A stretch of DNA of 9,464 bases from contig JASUSX010000063.1 in assembly GCA_030445875.1 (NCBI GenBank), forward strand, positions 1-9,464. The letters run 5' to 3'. Position 1 is the stretch's first letter; every line of letters begins with the position of its first letter. The notes beneath the pieces are model-generated. The model was given only the letters and a program-made list of their open reading frames with translations, did not search any database and was not told the origin of the DNA. Both the position numbers and the translations under genes were made by a program. Positions 7,393 to 9,464 of this stretch are shown here, piece by piece. Source of the stretch: Clostridia bacterium (GTDB taxonomy: Bacteria; Bacillota; DSM-521; Neomoorellales; Neomoorellaceae).

Positions 7393-8307
7393 ATGAGCCG
7401 TCGCGGGCGGAAGCTCGTTGCCCCTCTCCTTTTGCTGCTAGCGGTTGCCGGGCTTTATGCGGTTATGCGTTGGACGGCCCTGGAACGGGGCCGTTTGAGC
7501 CTGCTGGAAGGGAGCCTGCGGGATGCCCTGGCCCCGGCCGAGCGGGGGATTACCCTGGTGGTGAACAGGGCCGGGGGATGGCTGGCGACAATCAAGGATT
7601 ATAGGCGTCTCCAGGCGGAAAACCAGGCCCTGAAGGAAGAAGTAGCCGCCTTAAGGGCGGCCAATGTCCAGATGGAAGAGTACCGCCAGGAGAATTCCCG
7701 CCTGCGTAACCTCCTGAATTATACGGAGGTAAACCGCCAGGCTTTTGATTTTGCCGTGGCACCGGTCATCGGCCGTAACCCTTCCAACTGGTACCATACC
7801 CTTACCTTAGGCCTGGGTTCTAAAGCAGGGCTCAAAAAGGATCAGGTCGTAGTTACCGCCCAGGGGGTTGTGGGGCGGATTATTGCCGTCACGCCTACCA
7901 CAGCGGAAGTCCTGTTAATCCTGGATCGCGATGGCGCAGTGGGCGGTATGGTCCAGGTCAACCGGACGCCAGGTATTATTGAAGGAAGCCCCGATTACCG
8001 CGGTTACTTGCAAATGGTTCATATCGCCCGCGACGCTCCGGTGATGGAAAACCAGGTGGTTGTAACCTCCGGCCTGGGGGGTATCTTTCCGCGGGGTCTC
8101 CTGCTGGGGACGGTGGTCAGGGTTTTACCCGAACCGGATGGCCTGATGAAGCGGGCCATTATCGAGCCGGCGGTGGACTTTGACCGCCTGGAGGAACTCC
8201 TGGTGATTACGCGGGTCAAAGGGGGCATGGGGGATGGCGTTTCTGGGGCTGGTACTCCTGGGAATGGCCGGCCTGGTTCTGGAAGCAGCCCTGCTGCCGG
8301 CCTTTAA
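7393..8307 (+). CDS. mreC: Rod-shape determining protein MreC
   Basis: Bitopic membrane protein of the elongasome. Its extracytoplasmic part is known in the family to bind and activate PBP2-type transpeptidases. The 304-residue product has a basic N-terminus (MSRRGRK), one membrane segment at about residues 9-25, a coiled coil at about 70-112 (YRRLQAENQALKEEVAALRA and following heptads), and then the paired beta-domains with ARDAPVMENQVVVTSGLGGIFPRGLLLGTV, split here only in description: the signature GLGGIFPRGLLLGTV is typical. ATG 7393 follows a long purine run beginning at 7378 that contains GGGGGAGGAGG. The last 28 or so residues are rich in Gly, Ser and Pro and lie almost wholly over the start of mreD in another frame, a 74-nt overlap. 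Identity is sure; the tail may be dispensable. Confidence 0.96.
   Translation: MSRRGRKLVAPLLLLLAVAGLYAVMRWTALERGRLSLLEGSLRDALAPAERGITLVVNRAGGWLATIKDYRRLQAENQALKEEVAALRAANVQMEEYRQENSRLRNLLNYTEVNRQAFDFAVAPVIGRNPSNWYHTLTLGLGSKAGLKKDQVVVTAQGVVGRIIAVTPTTAEVLLILDRDGAVGGMVQVNRTPGIIEGSPDYRGYLQMVHIARDAPVMENQVVVTSGLGGIFPRGLLLGTVVRVLPEPDGLMKRAIIEPAVDFDRLEELLVITRVKGGMGDGVSGAGTPGNGRPGSGSSPAAGL
8218..8225 (+). promoter_or_regulatory. Ribosome-binding site of mreD inside mreC
   Basis: AAAGGGGG ends 8 nt before ATG 8234. It supports starting mreD inside the mreC coding region rather than after its stop. Confidence 0.7.
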
Positions 8308-8743
8308 GCTGGCCGGCGTAAAGGCTGACCTGCTCATGGTTGTTTTAAGTATTTACGCTTTCCTTAAAGGGGCGCCCCGCGGAGCGGCCCTGGGTCTGGT
8401 TTATGGCCTGTTAGAGGATCTCTACCTGGCCCGGTTCGTGGGGCTCAATGCCCTGACCATGATGGTTACCGGTTACCTGGTGGGTTTAAGTAAGGACGCG
8501 TTAAATAGAAACAACCTGCTGGTACCGGGTATCCTGGCCTTTCTGGCTACCCTGGGCCAGGGGTTGATGTTTTTACTGGTGGGCCATCTGGCCGGTTTCC
8601 AATACCCCTGGCTGGCCGGGTTATTGGCCGTGGTTTTGCCTGTAGCCTTTTATAATGGCTGTCTGGCCCTGCTGGGGTATAGTTTTTATCAGGGGGGAGC
8701 AACATGGGTAGCCAGGAAAAGGAAAATTGGAAGCCCAAGCTAA
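8234..8743 (+). CDS. mreD: Rod-shape determining membrane protein MreD
   Basis: Small polytopic membrane subunit of the elongasome, thought to modulate the MreC-PBP2 interaction. The 169-residue product is almost entirely hydrophobic, with about five predicted membrane segments: residues 2-20, a pair around 30-65, one near 72-85, one near 97-115 and one near 125-150. It ends in a basic cytoplasmic-type tail (WVARKRKIGSPS). The segment GAALGLVYGLLEDLY matches the conserved MreD pattern G-x-x-x-G-x-x-x-D. MreD is poorly conserved, so the position between mreC and PBP2 carries much of the assignment. Its start lies 74 nt inside mreC behind a good ribosome site, and its end overlaps the PBP2 gene by 40 nt, implying coupled translation of all three. 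Confidence 0.93.
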   Translation: MAFLGLVLLGMAGLVLEAALLPAFKLAGVKADLLMVVLSIYAFLKGAPRGAALGLVYGLLEDLYLARFVGLNALTMMVTGYLVGLSKDALNRNNLLVPGILAFLATLGQGLMFLLVGHLAGFQYPWLAGLLAVVLPVAFYNGCLALLGYSFYQGGATWVARKRKIGSPS

Positions 8744-9464
8744 CCCGACGCCTCAATGGTTATACAGCCATCATTATCTTTATCTTTCTCCTGCTCACCT
8801 CCCGCCTATTTTTCCTGCAGATTGTCAACGCCCAGGAATTTAGCAAGCAGTCGGCTTATAACCGCATCCGTATTAATCCCATTGAAGCGCGGCGGGGCGA
8901 TATCCTGGACAGGAACGGCCAGGCCCTGGCCACCAGCCAGCCGGTTTATGTTCTTACCATCCGCAATATGCCCGGGCAGGACCTGGACACGGTAATCAAT
9001 AACCTGGCCGCCCTCCTGGGCGACCCGGAATTGACTCCCCAGGCTATCGCGGCCTTAATAGATAACAACCCCTTTCGCTATGAGTCGACGGAAATCAAAA
9101 GGATCCCGGCCAACGACCCCGGGGCCGCAGCTACCCTGGCCCGGCTGGAGGAGCACCGCCAGGACCTGCCGGGGGTAAATATTATCGAGGAGCCCCAGCG
9201 CTACTACCCCTACGGCCCCCTGGCCGGCCACCTGCTGGGTTCCGTCGGTCAGATTACCGCGAAGGAGCTTGAAGCTCGAAAAGAAGAGAATTATAGCCCC
9301 AACGATAAAATCGGTAAAAGCGGTATCGAGGCTTACCTGGAGTATAGTAATGACCAGGGCCAGGAAATAGGTTTAAGGGGAAAAAAGGGCGCTGAACAGG
9401 TGGAAGTAGATGCCAATAACCGCAAGGTCCGCGACCTGGTAACCCTGCCGCCTACACCGGGGGA
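8704..9464 (+). CDS. mrdA: Penicillin-binding protein 2, elongation transpeptidase (3' end missing)
   Basis: Class B PBP that crosslinks lateral-wall peptidoglycan together with RodA and MreC/MreD. Only the first 253 residues are in the window and the frame is open at the edge. Visible are a short charged cytoplasmic tail, one membrane anchor at about residues 20-38 (YTAIIIFIFLLLTSRLFFL), then the pedestal domain motifs ARRGDILDRNG at 62-72, the RYYPYGPLAGHLLGSVG segment, and GKSGIEAYLEY followed by GLRGKKGAEQVEVDANNR, the usual N-terminal non-catalytic signature. The catalytic SxxK, SxN and KTG motifs lie beyond the window, so activity cannot be judged here. ATG 8704 has AGGGGGGAG at 8691-8699 and overlaps the mreD end by 40 nt. 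FtsI-type PBPs share the RRGDILDRNG motif, but the position after mreD favours the elongation PBP. The symbol mrdA is used by family; pbp2 or pbpA would be equally valid. Confidence 0.93.
   Translation, partial: MGSQEKENWKPKLTRRLNGYTAIIIFIFLLLTSRLFFLQIVNAQEFSKQSAYNRIRINPIEARRGDILDRNGQALATSQPVYVLTIRNMPGQDLDTVINNLAALLGDPELTPQAIAALIDNNPFRYESTEIKRIPANDPGAAATLARLEEHRQDLPGVNIIEEPQRYYPYGPLAGHLLGSVGQITAKELEARKEENYSPNDKIGKSGIEAYLEYSNDQGQEIGLRGKKGAEQVEVDANNRKVRDLVTLPPTPG

Noticed and set aside
1..9464. tRNA or rRNA genes, CRISPR arrays, transposases, phage or defence genes
   Set aside because: None seen. All coding capacity is accounted for by housekeeping and cell-shape genes.

Overview
The window reads as a conserved, vertically inherited chromosomal segment of a GC-rich Firmicute. 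Everything is on the plus strand in the order valS (3' part) - folC - rex - maf - [non-coding palindromic element] - radC - mreB - mreC - mreD - PBP2 gene (5' part). The order maf-radC-mreBCD-PBP2, the Rex redox repressor beside folC, strong AGGAGG-type ribosome sites, frequent GTG starts and GC-rich codons point to a thermophilic clostridial lineage, most likely Moorella or a close relative. That placement is an inference from gene order and style, not from a database match.

Region 1 (1-5150) is a tight run of four genes. Valyl-tRNA synthetase lacks only its extreme N-terminus. It is followed after 23 nt by folylpolyglutamate/dihydrofolate synthase, then a 61-nt gap, the NADH-sensing repressor Rex, and the Maf nucleotide pyrophosphatase, which overlaps rex by an ATGA junction. 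Only the 61-nt gap before rex could hold regulation; it has a lone Rex-type half-site.

Region 2 (5151-5532) is the one non-coding stretch. Most of it is an imperfect long inverted repeat centred near 5309, with arms of about 55-80 nt. It looks like two diverged inverted copies of one unit. Just downstream is an 11-codon open frame with a good ribosome site whose stop overlaps the radC ATG, containing two mutually exclusive GC-rich hairpins, one of which covers the radC ribosome-binding region.

Region 3 (5533-9464) carries radC, then a consensus TATAAT promoter, then the cell-shape cluster mreB-mreC-mreD-PBP2. MreB filaments, the MreC/MreD membrane partners and the class B transpeptidase PBP2 work together as the elongasome that builds the lateral cell wall. 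mreC/mreD overlap by 74 nt and mreD/PBP2 by 40 nt, so the last three genes are probably translationally coupled.

I see no previously undescribed multi-gene system here. The items most worth following are the palindromic element and the radC leader, with smaller points on gene overlaps and the rex leader.
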